Source of the DNA: Yinghuangia aomiensis
GTDB taxonomy: Bacteria > Actinomycetota > Actinomycetes > Streptomycetales > Streptomycetaceae
Length of the DNA stretch: 64,000 nucleotides
Direction: 5' to 3'
NCBI RefSeq assembly: GCF_039542225.1
Contig: NZ_BAABHS010000016.1
Span: 160,362-224,361, forward strand
Below are positions 24,435 through 31,978 of this stretch, in pieces. The notes beneath the pieces were generated by a model that did no database searches, was not told the DNA's origin, and was given only the letters and a program-made list of their open reading frames with translations. Position 1 is the first letter of the stretch. Each line of letters begins with the position of its first letter. The position numbers and the translations under genes were made by a program.

Positions 24435-25568
24435 GTGGACGAGACGACCGATACGCGACCGTGTGCCCATTGCGGGCGGCCCGTGGTGCAAAAGCCGGGG
24501 GCGGGGCGGCCGTTCCGGTACTGCCAGGACAACGACGGGGCCTGTTTGAAGGCTGCGCGCAACGCCCGGCAGCGGCAGCGGTACGCGCCGGGGCTGCCCG
24601 GGCAGGTGGCGCGTACGTGGGAGATGGTCGAGCGCATGGAGCAGCTCGCCGACGCGCTCGCCGACGCGCTGTCCGGGGAACTGAGCGCGTCGGGTGTGGA
24701 ACGGCAGATCGCGGAGGTGCGTGCCGAGGCCGCGAGCCAGGTGGCCGCCGCTCACACGGGGCGGGAGGCGGCCCGCGAGGCCGAACAGTCCGCGCTCGCC
24801 GAGACCGAGGCGGCCCGCGCGGAAGCACAGCTGGCCTTCGCGGAACGCGACGAGGCGCAGGCGGCTGCCGACGCGGCGCGCGCCGAGGCCGCGGCCGCGG
24901 ACACCGCGCGTGACGGTGCGCTGCTGGAGGCGGACCGCGCCGCGGAGGCGGCCGAAGCCGCACGTGCCGAGCGGGACTTGGCGGCGGCCCGCGCCGCCAC
25001 CGAACGGGATGCGCGCGAGCGGGCGGAGTCGCGTGCGGCGCAGGCGCGTGACGATGCCGCGCGTGCGGCGGCGCGCGCGGACCACGCCGAGCAGGCGCGC
25101 GGCCAGGCCGAGTCCCGGGCGGAGGCTGCCGAGGCGGCGGCTCGGGAAGCAGGCGTGGAGCGTGACGCGGCGCGGTCGCGTGCCGAGGAGGCGTCCCGTG
25201 CGCGGGCCGCGGCGGAGGCGTCGGCGGCCGACGCGGAAGCGGCGCGGGGTGCGGCCGAGTCCGCGGCCCGGGACGCCCTGGCCGAGCGTGACACTGCGGT
25301 GGGGCAGGCCACGGCGGCGCGTGGGGAAGCGGAGCGGCTGGCCGCGGACGCGGCGCGGGTCCGTACGGACGCGGACGCTGCGCGTGCGGAACTCGCCGCG
25401 TTGCAGGCGCGTTTGTCGGCGACCGAGGCGGCGCTGGACACGGCTCGCGGGGAGGCCGACCGTTCGCGGACGCGGATCGAGCAGTTGACCGACCAGCTGA
25501 TTCACCTGACGGCGGGGCTGACGCAGCGGGCCGCTGGGGCGGCGTCGGCGGAGGCGGGGCGGGAGTAG
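24435..25568 (+). CDS. Zinc-knuckle plus long coiled-coil protein, 377 aa
   Basis: Predicted cytoplasmic protein. An N-terminal metal-binding motif (CAHCGRPVVQ ... RYCQDNDGACLKAARNARQR, about residues 10-45) is followed by about 300 residues of Ala/Glu/Arg-rich heptads (AEAARAEAQLAFAERDEAQA and similar), a continuous coiled coil. The layout recalls plasmid KfrA-type and other DNA-organising coiled-coil proteins, but there is no ParA/ParB or replication gene nearby. GTG 24435 is chosen from the -10 spacing; GTG 24426 is possible. The function is unknown. Confidence 0.65.
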   Translation: MDETTDTRPCAHCGRPVVQKPGAGRPFRYCQDNDGACLKAARNARQRQRYAPGLPGQVARTWEMVERMEQLADALADALSGELSASGVERQIAEVRAEAASQVAAAHTGREAAREAEQSALAETEAARAEAQLAFAERDEAQAAADAARAEAAAADTARDGALLEADRAAEAAEAARAERDLAAARAATERDARERAESRAAQARDDAARAAARADHAEQARGQAESRAEAAEAAAREAGVERDAARSRAEEASRARAAAEASAADAEAARGAAESAARDALAERDTAVGQATAARGEAERLAADAARVRTDADAARAELAALQARLSATEAALDTARGEADRSRTRIEQLTDQLIHLTAGLTQRAAGAASAEAGRE

Positions 25569-25860
25569 CCGGGGGCGGGCTTTCGGTCGCGCCGTGCGGG
25601 TCCGCGGCCCGGTCTGGGCTCGTGGCGGCGTTCGGGCTCCGAGTGGCCGTGGGCCGAGCCGGCCCCGCCTGCGGGGACGGCTTCCGATCCTGAGGACGGG
25701 ACGGGGACGGGGGATCTCGATCAGCGATCGTTCTCCGGCCGCGGGTCCGACATCGAACGACCGCAGCGCGCCGCTGGTTCGGTGCGGTGGTCGGGGCGTC
25801 GGGAAGGGATCTCGGCGTGGGCGCTTGGGGCGCCCCGGGTTGCCGGTGGTGGGAGGACGT
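25569..25860. other. Intergenic before the Nudix gene
   Basis: No gene is seen. Near 25720-25735 there is a small dyad, CGATC-agc-GATCG, of unknown significance. Confidence 0.35.
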
Positions 25861-26427
25861 GTGACGGCTCGGGTGTTGGTGGCGGGGACGGTGCCGTGGT
25901 TGGCGTTGCCGCATCGGATGGAAGTGGTGGTGTGTGACGCGGTTCCCGACGGGTTCGCGGTGACCACGGCGTTCACGCTGGTGGTGGATGCGGTGGGGCG
26001 GACGCTGGTGACGCGGGTCGCGGTGCCGGGGCGCGTGTGGGAGGTTCCGGGCGGGCATCTGGAGCCCGGGGAGTCGCCGTGCGAGGGTGCGGCGCGGGAA
26101 CTCGCGGAGGAAACGGGGTTGGAGCTGCCGTTGGACGCGTTGCGGTTGTTCGGCGGCCAGACGATCGAGCTGCTGGATGCTCCCCCGCCGGGGCACCGCT
26201 ATCCGGCGCGGGACTTCCTGGCGTTCCACACCGCGCGACTCGACGGTGTCGGATCGCCGACCGCTCCCCCGTCCGGAACGGAGGCCGTGGAGGCGGCGTG
26301 GCTGTCCCCGGACGAGGTCGCGGCTCGGTGCGCGGGTGCGGCGTGGCTGCCGCTGCACGCGGCGTTGGTCGCGCACGTCGGGGTCCCGTCCGCGGGCGAG
26401 TCGCCTTCGGAGCCGCCGCAGGTTTGA
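25861..26427 (+). CDS. Nudix hydrolase
   Basis: Predicted 188 residues. The complete Nudix box GX5EX7REUXEEXGU is present at about 65-87 (GHLEPGESPCEGAAREL then AEETGLEL), giving the Mg2+ site for cleaving nucleoside diphosphate derivatives. GTG 25861 is preceded by GGGAGG; the upstream open frame is not coding. The exact substrate (nucleotide sugar, oxidised nucleotide, cofactor) cannot be told. Downstream DNA is gene debris. Confidence 0.8.
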   Translation: MTARVLVAGTVPWLALPHRMEVVVCDAVPDGFAVTTAFTLVVDAVGRTLVTRVAVPGRVWEVPGGHLEPGESPCEGAARELAEETGLELPLDALRLFGGQTIELLDAPPPGHRYPARDFLAFHTARLDGVGSPTAPPSGTEAVEAAWLSPDEVAARCAGAAWLPLHAALVAHVGVPSAGESPSEPPQV

Positions 26428-26621
26428 CCTCGTCGCCCTACGAGGCGGAACACGACGTCGTATTCCTCCCCTTCGGGGACGCAGGTGAGGACGTGGCGGA
26501 GAAGGCTCAAAGCGTCGCTGCCGGCATGCGCGAGGATGTCGTCGGCGGACTCGTCGGCACGATCGACGGCAACGAGCACGCATGCTCGCGCGGTCGTCGT
26601 GCGAGACCAGTCGCCTGGCAA
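26400..26621 (-). pseudogene. Coding-like fragment of unknown gene
   Basis: Antisense to the end of the Nudix gene and beyond. The leftward frame reads ACVLVAVDRADESADDILAH ... VLTCVPEGEEYDVVFRLVG with nearly all third positions G/C, but begins only at a TTG and runs on into the Nudix antisense without a natural end. It is probably the 5' or middle part of a disrupted gene. Confidence 0.35.
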
Positions 26622-26707
26622 GACGGCAGCACCGTCGTCGCGCGTTCAGCCGCGCCGAGTGTCGCCGACGGTGGGGCGTTTGTCCGCGAAGAACCCGGCC
26701 TTCCACG

Positions 26708-26881
26708 TCACGGTTCGAAGGGCGCGTGGTCCCGCGCAGACTCGCCGGCCTTCGTCCGGTTGTGCGTGTCAGCCGCTTCGACCGCGTCGTCGACGGTCAG
26801 ACCGGACCGGAGCCGTTCGACGCGGACCGCCGGCACAGGGGGGCCACACCCCCGTTCGGCCAGGCCGCTCGGGAACGCCAT
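26708..26881 (-). CDS. Small ORF of 57 aa, possibly degraded
   Basis: ATG 26881 with GGAGCA seven bases upstream opens MAFPSGLAERG ... VERLRSGLTVDDAVEAADTH; third codon positions are strongly G/C. Its stop overlaps a GTG in a GTGA junction, from which a further 21-codon coding-like stretch (WKAGFFADKRPTVGDTRRG) runs to a TGA. These may be pieces of one gene broken by frameshifts or a small real ORF. No family recognised. Confidence 0.35.
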   Translation of the reverse strand: MAFPSGLAERGCGPPVPAVRVERLRSGLTVDDAVEAADTHNRTKAGESARDHAPFEP

Positions 26882-27113
26882 AGTGGCTGCTCCGGGGACA
26901 CCTGGGACTTTGCCGCCGACCAACACGGGAAACGCGGAGCAGCACACTGCCCGTGCCGCCGTGCCTGCGCAGATCACTCGGCGTAAGCCCCATCGAAGCC
27001 CGGCTGCGCATACCCGGCACCTGAACATGCGAGCGCAGCAGCTCCAACCGCCGGGGCCAAGTCGAAGACGCATTCCGGTGTCACGTCGACGCGCGTGGCG
27101 GTGCCGTGTCGTC

Positions 27114-27377
27114 GGGGATGCGCCAGGCGGCGTCTACGACGGCTGCCAGGTCGTGCCCGCGGCGTGGATCGGACAGACCTTCCGCGGTGGCCCGTTCGGC
27201 ACCGGTGACGACGACAGCGGCGTGCTCGGCACCTCCACCAACCAGTGGTGGATGCCTGCCGACAGGCCGCGGCGCATGTGCGGCGTGGGGATGTTCGGCC
27301 CGTACCTGTGGCTCGCTCCGGATTCCGACGTCGTGATCGCGAAGTTCTCCGGCGGGTTGCGCACCGCACTCGGGGCG
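27114..27377 (+). pseudogene. C-terminal fragment of a serine hydrolase (beta-lactamase/esterase class C fold)
   Basis: The rightward frame GGVYDGCQVVPAAWIGQTFR ... TNQWWMPADRP ... CGVGMFGPYLWLAPDSDVVI resembles the last third of class C beta-lactamase-like esterases (6-aminohexanoate-dimer hydrolase type), where a WW and a G-x-G-Q-like strand precede VIAKFS. The catalytic SxxK and YxN motifs are missing upstream in all frames, so this is a truncated remnant ending 36 bases short of the TetR gene. Confidence 0.55.
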
Positions 27378-27412
27378 AGTGGGGGTGGGACCGCCCGGCT
27401 CCTGCGGGGGGG

Positions 27413-28144
27413 TTACCGGTTGCGTGCGTCGATCAGTGTGGCCAGGCCGTCGAGGATGCGGTCGAGGCCGAAGTCCCAGGCCTGGTCCTGGTCCGCGGAC
27501 CCGGCTGCCGAGGCGAGGGCCGCCGTGAGGGCGGGGAACTGCTCGCCGTGTGTCTGCATCAGCTCGCCGAGCACGGCGCCGAGCTGGGCTTCGGGGTTGC
27601 CGGCAGGGCCTGCGGCGCGGGCCTGTTGGGCGATCGCCCGTACGTGACCGGAGAGCAGGAGCGCGGCGTCCATCCGTTCCGCGCCGGTCAGTCCGGTGCC
27701 GTCGAGGGCGGAGACGGCGCGTTCCATCCAGGACAGTTCCCCGGGCCCCATGACCCGCAGCCCGACGGTGGCTTCCAGCGCCCAGGGGTGCCGGCGGAAG
27801 AGCAGGAGCAGCCCGCGGGCCCAGGCGTGCAGTTGCCCGCGCCAGTCGCCGACCGGCTCGTCCGACGCCGGGTAGGGGCCGATCGCGCCGTCCACCATCA
27901 AGGCGACCAGTTCGGCCTTGCCCGGCACGTACCGGTACAGCGCCATCTTCGTGACACCCAGTTCCGCCGCGATCCGCTGCATGGAGACCTCGGCCAGGCC
28001 GCTTTCGTCGGCGACGGCGATGCCGGCGCGGGCGATGCGCGCCAGGTCGAGCGTCGGCCGGGGGCCCCGTGCGGGCTTGGGGTGCGGCCCCCACAGCAGG
28101 CGCACCGCCGCGGCCGCGGCCTCGTCGGGCTTGTCGTCGCTCAC
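27413..28144 (-). CDS. TetR/AcrR-family regulator
   Basis: Predicted 243 residues. The N-terminal helix-turn-helix (LARIARAGIAVADESGLAEV then MQRIAAELGVTKMALYRYV, about 30-80) is the class found in TetR proteins with the TetR_C domain, here WRGQLHAWARGLLLLFRRHP and following. GTG 28144 has a GAGGG site. It diverges from the FAD monooxygenase gene with repeated half-sites in between, so it very likely represses that gene and itself, releasing on binding an aromatic or antibiotic-like ligand. Confidence 0.85.
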   Translation of the reverse strand: MSDDKPDEAAAAAVRLLWGPHPKPARGPRPTLDLARIARAGIAVADESGLAEVSMQRIAAELGVTKMALYRYVPGKAELVALMVDGAIGPYPASDEPVGDWRGQLHAWARGLLLLFRRHPWALEATVGLRVMGPGELSWMERAVSALDGTGLTGAERMDAALLLSGHVRAIAQQARAAGPAGNPEAQLGAVLGELMQTHGEQFPALTAALASAAGSADQDQAWDFGLDRILDGLATLIDARNR

Positions 28145-28184
28145 GTCGCCCTCTCCCCGGGTTCAGTCTTGTCGCGGCTCTTCA

Positions 28185-28231
28185 ACTGTGTCTATGGTAC
28201 GCAGTAATCAACAGTGTCCACCAGACACAGT
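28185..28231. promoter_or_regulatory. Operator region with three related half-sites
   Basis: ACTGTGTC (28185-28192), ACAGTGTC (28211-28218) and its near-complement GACACAGT (28224-28231) form two possible dyads in the 107-base TetR/FAD-monooxygenase intergenic region. Probable binding sites of the TetR-family protein. Confidence 0.55.
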
Positions 28232-28251
28232 TTCTCCGTGAGGGGCATCCC

Positions 28252-29478
28252 GTGAATCCCAGGCCTTCCGCGCAACCCGTGAACCGGAACGTCCTCATCT
28301 CCGGCGCGAGCATCGCCGGCCCGGCGCTGGCCTACTGGCTCGGACGCCACGGCTTCACCCCCACCGTCGTCGAACTCGCCCCGGCCCTGCGCAGCGGCGG
28401 CCACGCCGTCGACTTCCGCGGCGACACCCACCTGACCGTGCTGGACCGCATGGGCCTGCTCCCGAAGCTGCGCCGTCTCCGGACCGGCGGCAGCCCCATC
28501 CGCTTCGTCGACGCCACCGGCCGGACACTCCTGCATCTGCCGGCCGAGTTCGCCGGAGGCGAGATCGAGGTCCTCCGCGAAGACCTGGCCCGGCTGTTGT
28601 TCGAGCACAGCGCCCCGTATGCCGAGTACGTCTTCGGCGACTCCGTCACCGGCCTCGCCGAGACCGCGTCCGGCGTGCGGGTCGAGTTCCGCAGCGGCAC
28701 CGTACGGGACTTCGACCTGGTGATCGGGGCGGACGGGCTGCACTCCAACGTCCGCCGGCTCGCGTTCGGACCGGAGCAGGACTACGTCCGCCATCTCGGC
28801 TACTACGCCGCCACCTGGCCGATGCCGGGCAACAGCTGCCCGGGGCTCGGACGAGGCTCGGTCGGCTACAGCACACCGGGCCGGTTCGTCTCCGTCGGCG
28901 CCGACCACCGCGACCCGGCGCGCGCGGGCGCGTTCGCCGTCTTCGCCTCGCCGCCCCTGCGGTACGACCGGCACGATCCCGACCGGCACAAGCAGCTGAT
29001 CGCGGACGCGTTCGCGGGCCTGGGCTGGGAAGTGCCGCGCCTGATCGCCGCCCTCGAGCAGGCTCCCGACCTGTACTTCGACGCGATCAGCCGCGCGGAC
29101 GTGGGCGCTTGGTCGCAGGGGCGGGTGTGCCTCGTCGGCGACGCGGCCTGCGGGGCCACCATCGGCGGCATGGGCACCGGAACCGCGATCGTCGCCGCCT
29201 ACGTGCTGGCCGGCGAGCTGGCCGAGGCCCGCGGCGACCACCGGACGGCGTTCACCCGCTACGAGAGCCGGCTGCGCAGGTACGCCCAGGCCTGCCAGTC
29301 GGGCGGCGACCGCACCGCCAAGTTCCTCGCCCCCGCCACGACCACCGGCATACGGCTGCGCAACGCGCTGCTTTCCCGCCCCCTGTTCTTGAACGGCATG
29401 CTGCGGATGGGGCGGAGGATCAGCAGCACGGTGGCGCTGCCGGAGTATGCGGTCGGGTGTGGTCGCGTCGGGGGGTGA
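28252..29478 (+). CDS. FAD-dependent aromatic hydroxylase-type monooxygenase
   Basis: Predicted 408 residues, group A flavoprotein monooxygenase. FAD-binding GxGxxG-type VLISGASIAGPALAYWLG at about 12-29, the DG motif VIGADGLHSNVRR, and the GD motif VCLVGDAACGATIGGMGTG are all present. Such enzymes hydroxylate phenolic or polyketide substrates or inactivate antibiotics (Tet(X)/rifampicin monooxygenase relatives). GTG 28252 follows GAGGGG. Divergent from its probable TetR repressor; ligand and substrate are likely the same or related. Confidence 0.85.
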   Translation: MNPRPSAQPVNRNVLISGASIAGPALAYWLGRHGFTPTVVELAPALRSGGHAVDFRGDTHLTVLDRMGLLPKLRRLRTGGSPIRFVDATGRTLLHLPAEFAGGEIEVLREDLARLLFEHSAPYAEYVFGDSVTGLAETASGVRVEFRSGTVRDFDLVIGADGLHSNVRRLAFGPEQDYVRHLGYYAATWPMPGNSCPGLGRGSVGYSTPGRFVSVGADHRDPARAGAFAVFASPPLRYDRHDPDRHKQLIADAFAGLGWEVPRLIAALEQAPDLYFDAISRADVGAWSQGRVCLVGDAACGATIGGMGTGTAIVAAYVLAGELAEARGDHRTAFTRYESRLRRYAQACQSGGDRTAKFLAPATTTGIRLRNALLSRPLFLNGMLRMGRRISSTVALPEYAVGCGRVGG

Positions 29479-29970
29479 GCGGGCGGTGGTTCGGTTGTGG
29501 GGTCGTTCGGTCGGCTGGTGTGCAGCAAGGGCCACCGCGGCTCAGCGCAATTGCGTCCGTCGGGCCCGCGCATCGCGTCCGCGCCGTGCCGGGCGCCGCC
29601 GGCGCCGTCACCGCCGCATCGGCGAATTCCGAACTCTCGAGGCTGCTTTGCAGGCCTGTGCGAGGACGACCGCGTAGCGGTCCGGGCGTGCCGGGCCCGC
29701 ACCTTGTGCGGTGCGCGGCTGCGCGACGCAGGGTCGCCGGGCCGGCCGCCGCGCAGGGCACCCGGATAGACCGCCCCCGGCCTGGCCGGACGCCACGAAC
29801 CCGCACCGGACGAGTGCCGTTCTTCCGCGGCGACGCAAGTGCGCTCCTTCATGCTCGGCGCGGGAACCTGCCGGCACGCACCACTCCCTGCGTAATCCAC
29901 GCCGCCTCCTCCGTTGCAGGCCGCGCCGTTGTTCTTCCGGAGCGTCCGCTGTCCGGAGTTGCCGCGGTCG
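29479..29970. other. Intergenic, no gene seen
   Basis: About 490 bases between convergent genes. Near 29523-29533 it holds CAGCAAGGGCC, the core of the dispersed element found at 17932 and 41669, but without the rest of that element. No coding signal in any frame. Confidence 0.45.
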
Positions 29971-30528
29971 TCAGCGTCCGGCCGTGAGGCTCGCGGGGAG
30001 GTTGGGGTACGGCCGTTCGGGTGGGAGGAGTCGGCGTGCCTGGGGGTGGCGGCCGGTGCGGAGCAGGTCGGCGATGGTGCGGGTGCGGGCGGTCAGGTCG
30101 GTGATGTCGGTGGTCCAGTCGTCGGCGTAGGCGCGGATGAGGGTGCGGCCGATGCCGACTTGGATGCTGTAGTGGTTGAGGGCGGCGCCGCGGAGGGAGC
30201 GTTCGGGGTCCCATTGGATGTGGATGTCGGCGCGGGCTACCTCCTCGGGGTGGCGGGTGGTGAGGGTGCCGTGGGTCAGGGCGTGGTCCCAGGCGGTGCG
30301 GGTGATGCGGATGGCGAGGATGCGTTCCTGGCCGGGTTTGCGGGCCCAGTTGCTGCGGTGCATGAGCCACAGGTACGAGGGTTTGATCCAGGTCATGCGG
30401 CCGAACGAGAAGGGCGGCACGAAGCGGCCGGCGGCGAGTGCGGCATCGGCGACGGCGGTGGGGTAGGCCTGGTAGACGACGATGGTGCGGGCGTCGTGGT
30501 CGGCGCGGATCGCGTACGGCGCGGTCAT
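29971..30528 (-). CDS. DUF4291-family protein
   Basis: Predicted 185 residues. IRADHDARTIVVYQAYPTAV, AAGRFVPPFSFGRMTWIKPS, YLWLMHRSNWARKPGQERIL and VQVGIGRTLIRAYADDW are the conserved blocks of DUF4291, a widespread cytoplasmic family without known biochemical role. ATG 30528. The next leftward-coded gene upstream (30572-30808) ends 43 bases before it, so they may be cotranscribed. Confidence 0.8.
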   Translation of the reverse strand: MTAPYAIRADHDARTIVVYQAYPTAVADAALAAGRFVPPFSFGRMTWIKPSYLWLMHRSNWARKPGQERILAIRITRTAWDHALTHGTLTTRHPEEVARADIHIQWDPERSLRGAALNHYSIQVGIGRTLIRAYADDWTTDITDLTARTRTIADLLRTGRHPQARRLLPPERPYPNLPASLTAGR

Positions 30529-30571
30529 TCGGCGACGGTGCCAGGCCGCCGGGCAAGGGCGCGAGGGGTTT

Positions 30572-30808
30572 TCACGGTATGGAGGGGCGGGGGTGGTCGG
30601 TGCGGTCGCCGACCGAGTCGGAGGCGACCATCAGGGCGGCGCCGATGACGACGAGGACGATGTTGGACCACAGCAGCACGGTGCCGTGCAGGAACGGGAT
30701 GTGGTGCAGGACCGTCCACAACCGGAACCAGCCGAAGAAGTGGTGCACGATGCCGCCCAGGCCGATGACGGCCAGGACGAATCCGGCGGTTTCCAGGAGC
30801 TTTTTCAT
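30572..30808 (-). CDS. Small membrane protein, 78 aa
   Basis: ATG 30808 opens MKKLLETAGFVLAVIGLGGI, one hydrophobic helix, a His/Phe/Trp-rich turn (VHHFFGWFRLWTVLHHIPFL) and a second helix (NIVLVVIGAALMVA) before a charged tail. Two transmembrane segments are predicted. No family function is known to me. A GGAACC leader gives only a weak ribosome site. Probably upstream of the DUF4291 gene in one transcript. Confidence 0.65.
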   Translation of the reverse strand: MKKLLETAGFVLAVIGLGGIVHHFFGWFRLWTVLHHIPFLHGTVLLWSNIVLVVIGAALMVASDSVGDRTDHPRPSIP

Positions 30809-31241
30809 GGTTCCATGCTGGCCGCGGGGCGGGGTGGCGACTACGGCCGCAGGTCGACGAGTGGACCGACGAAAGTAGCAGGGCGGATCGCCGATGGAGG
30901 CCCCCGTCGAGCCCCGGGCCGGCCGCGGCCCGCCGGTCGCCCGTCTCGGCACCACACCCGACTCGCTTCCGTCGGCCTCCGCAAAGGCTCCGCCCGCCTT
31001 GGGTCCGGCGCCGCCCCGCCTCTCCCTCCTGCCCCGGCCTCGGCCTCGGCCTCGGTCTCGGTCTCGGCCGGATCGCGCCGCCGACTGGCCGAACGTCATC
31101 CTCGCGGGTGAACGCCGAGGTGCGTCACGTCGGTTCGGGCCGCGATGCTGGTGGCCTTTCCGGCCGGGGCCGCCTCGGGTGGCTGTTCCGAGGCCGGGAT
31201 CGTGGTGTCGGTTGCGAGTGCGAGTTTTGGAGTTGTTGCCC
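30809..31241. other. Intergenic between divergent genes
   Basis: About 430 bases without a gene; contains the hexamer repeat at 31035-31064. Confidence 0.45.
31035..31064. repeat. Tandem hexamer, five copies
   Basis: CGGCCT three times followed by CGGTCT twice, uninterrupted, upstream of the L,D-transpeptidase gene. Confidence 0.85.
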
Positions 31242-31736
31242 ATGCGTCTCGTTGCGCGTTCCGCGGCTCGGCCGTGGCGTCATGCGCTGGTTTCGGCTTC
31301 GGTGGCCGGGGCGTTGGTGTTCGCGTTGGCTCCGGCGGCGGAGGCGGCGTCGTCCCCGCCGCAGTCGTGTCCGCGCGGGTATGTGCGGATCGTGTGTGTG
31401 GATTTGACCCACCAGACGATGTGGGTGCAGGACAAGGCCGGCAAGCGGACGTTCGGGCCCGTGCCGATCCGCAGCGGCCGCAAGGCTTTTCCCACGCGTG
31501 CGGGGATGAAGAAGATCTACGCCAAGAAGGTCAAGGAGTGGTCGACGCTGTACAACGTGTCGATGCCGTATTCGCAGTACTTCGACGGCGGGCAGGCGTT
31601 CCACGCGTACGCGGGCGCGATGTCGGATCCGCCGGGGTCGCACGGCTGCGTGAACATGCGCTACTCGGATGCGAAGGCGTTGTTCTCGGTGACGCGCACT
31701 GGTGACCAGGTGTACATCTGGGGCCGCAAACCGTAG
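31242..31736 (+). CDS. Secreted L,D-transpeptidase (YkuD family)
   Basis: Predicted 164 residues with an N-terminal signal peptide (basic start, hydrophobic core ALVSASVAGALVFALAPAAE, cleavage near AEAAS). The catalytic signature is HAYAG ... SHGCVNM with His121, His134 and Cys136. The enzyme would act outside the membrane, making 3-3 peptidoglycan cross-links or editing stem peptides. It has no Ig-like or SH3 extra domain. ATG 31242 follows TTGGAG. The transcript ends at the hairpin at 31762-31791. Confidence 0.85.
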   Translation: MRLVARSAARPWRHALVSASVAGALVFALAPAAEAASSPPQSCPRGYVRIVCVDLTHQTMWVQDKAGKRTFGPVPIRSGRKAFPTRAGMKKIYAKKVKEWSTLYNVSMPYSQYFDGGQAFHAYAGAMSDPPGSHGCVNMRYSDAKALFSVTRTGDQVYIWGRKP

Positions 31737-31761
31737 CCTCCGCCCCCTTGGGACCGCTGTC

Positions 31762-31791
31762 GGGCCCGGAATCGGTGCCGATTCCGGGCCC
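31762..31791 (+). terminator. Hairpin terminator
   Basis: GGGCCCGGAATCGG and its perfect complement flank a TG turn, 25 bases after the transpeptidase stop codon. Confidence 0.7.
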
Positions 31792-31845
31792 ACGGGCTGG
31801 CACGGCGTGCCAACAACTGCCCGCATCCGCGCGGGACCTGGACTT

Positions 31846-31929
31846 CTGACGCTCCGTCAGTTAGGCATGCCCGAACAGTTGAGAGCGCGGCTCCTGCGGC
31901 ATGCCACGGAAACGGAATATCCGGTTCCG
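31846..31929 (+). promoter_or_regulatory. Cluster of palindromes upstream of the peptide-binding lipoprotein gene
   Basis: In order: CTGACG-ctc-CGTCAG (31846-31860), GGCATGCC (31864-31871), GGCATGCC again (31898-31905), and a near-palindrome CGGAAACGGAATATCCGG (from 31907) ending TTCCG at 31929. Together they suggest a densely regulated promoter 50-130 bases before the gene. Confidence 0.45.
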
Positions 31930-31978
31930 TTTCTGTCGCGTCCCCGACCGCGTGCGCCAGCTCCCGGAAGGACGTCCC

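Noticed and set aside
24430..26706. A 758-codon leftward open frame
   Set aside because: It is antisense to the coiled-coil and Nudix genes and encodes Arg/Pro-rich sequence without any domain; a product of high G+C.
29523..29533. Third copy of the dispersed element
   Set aside because: Only the 11-base core is shared; flanking blocks and spacing are missing, and an 11-base match can occur by chance at this base composition.
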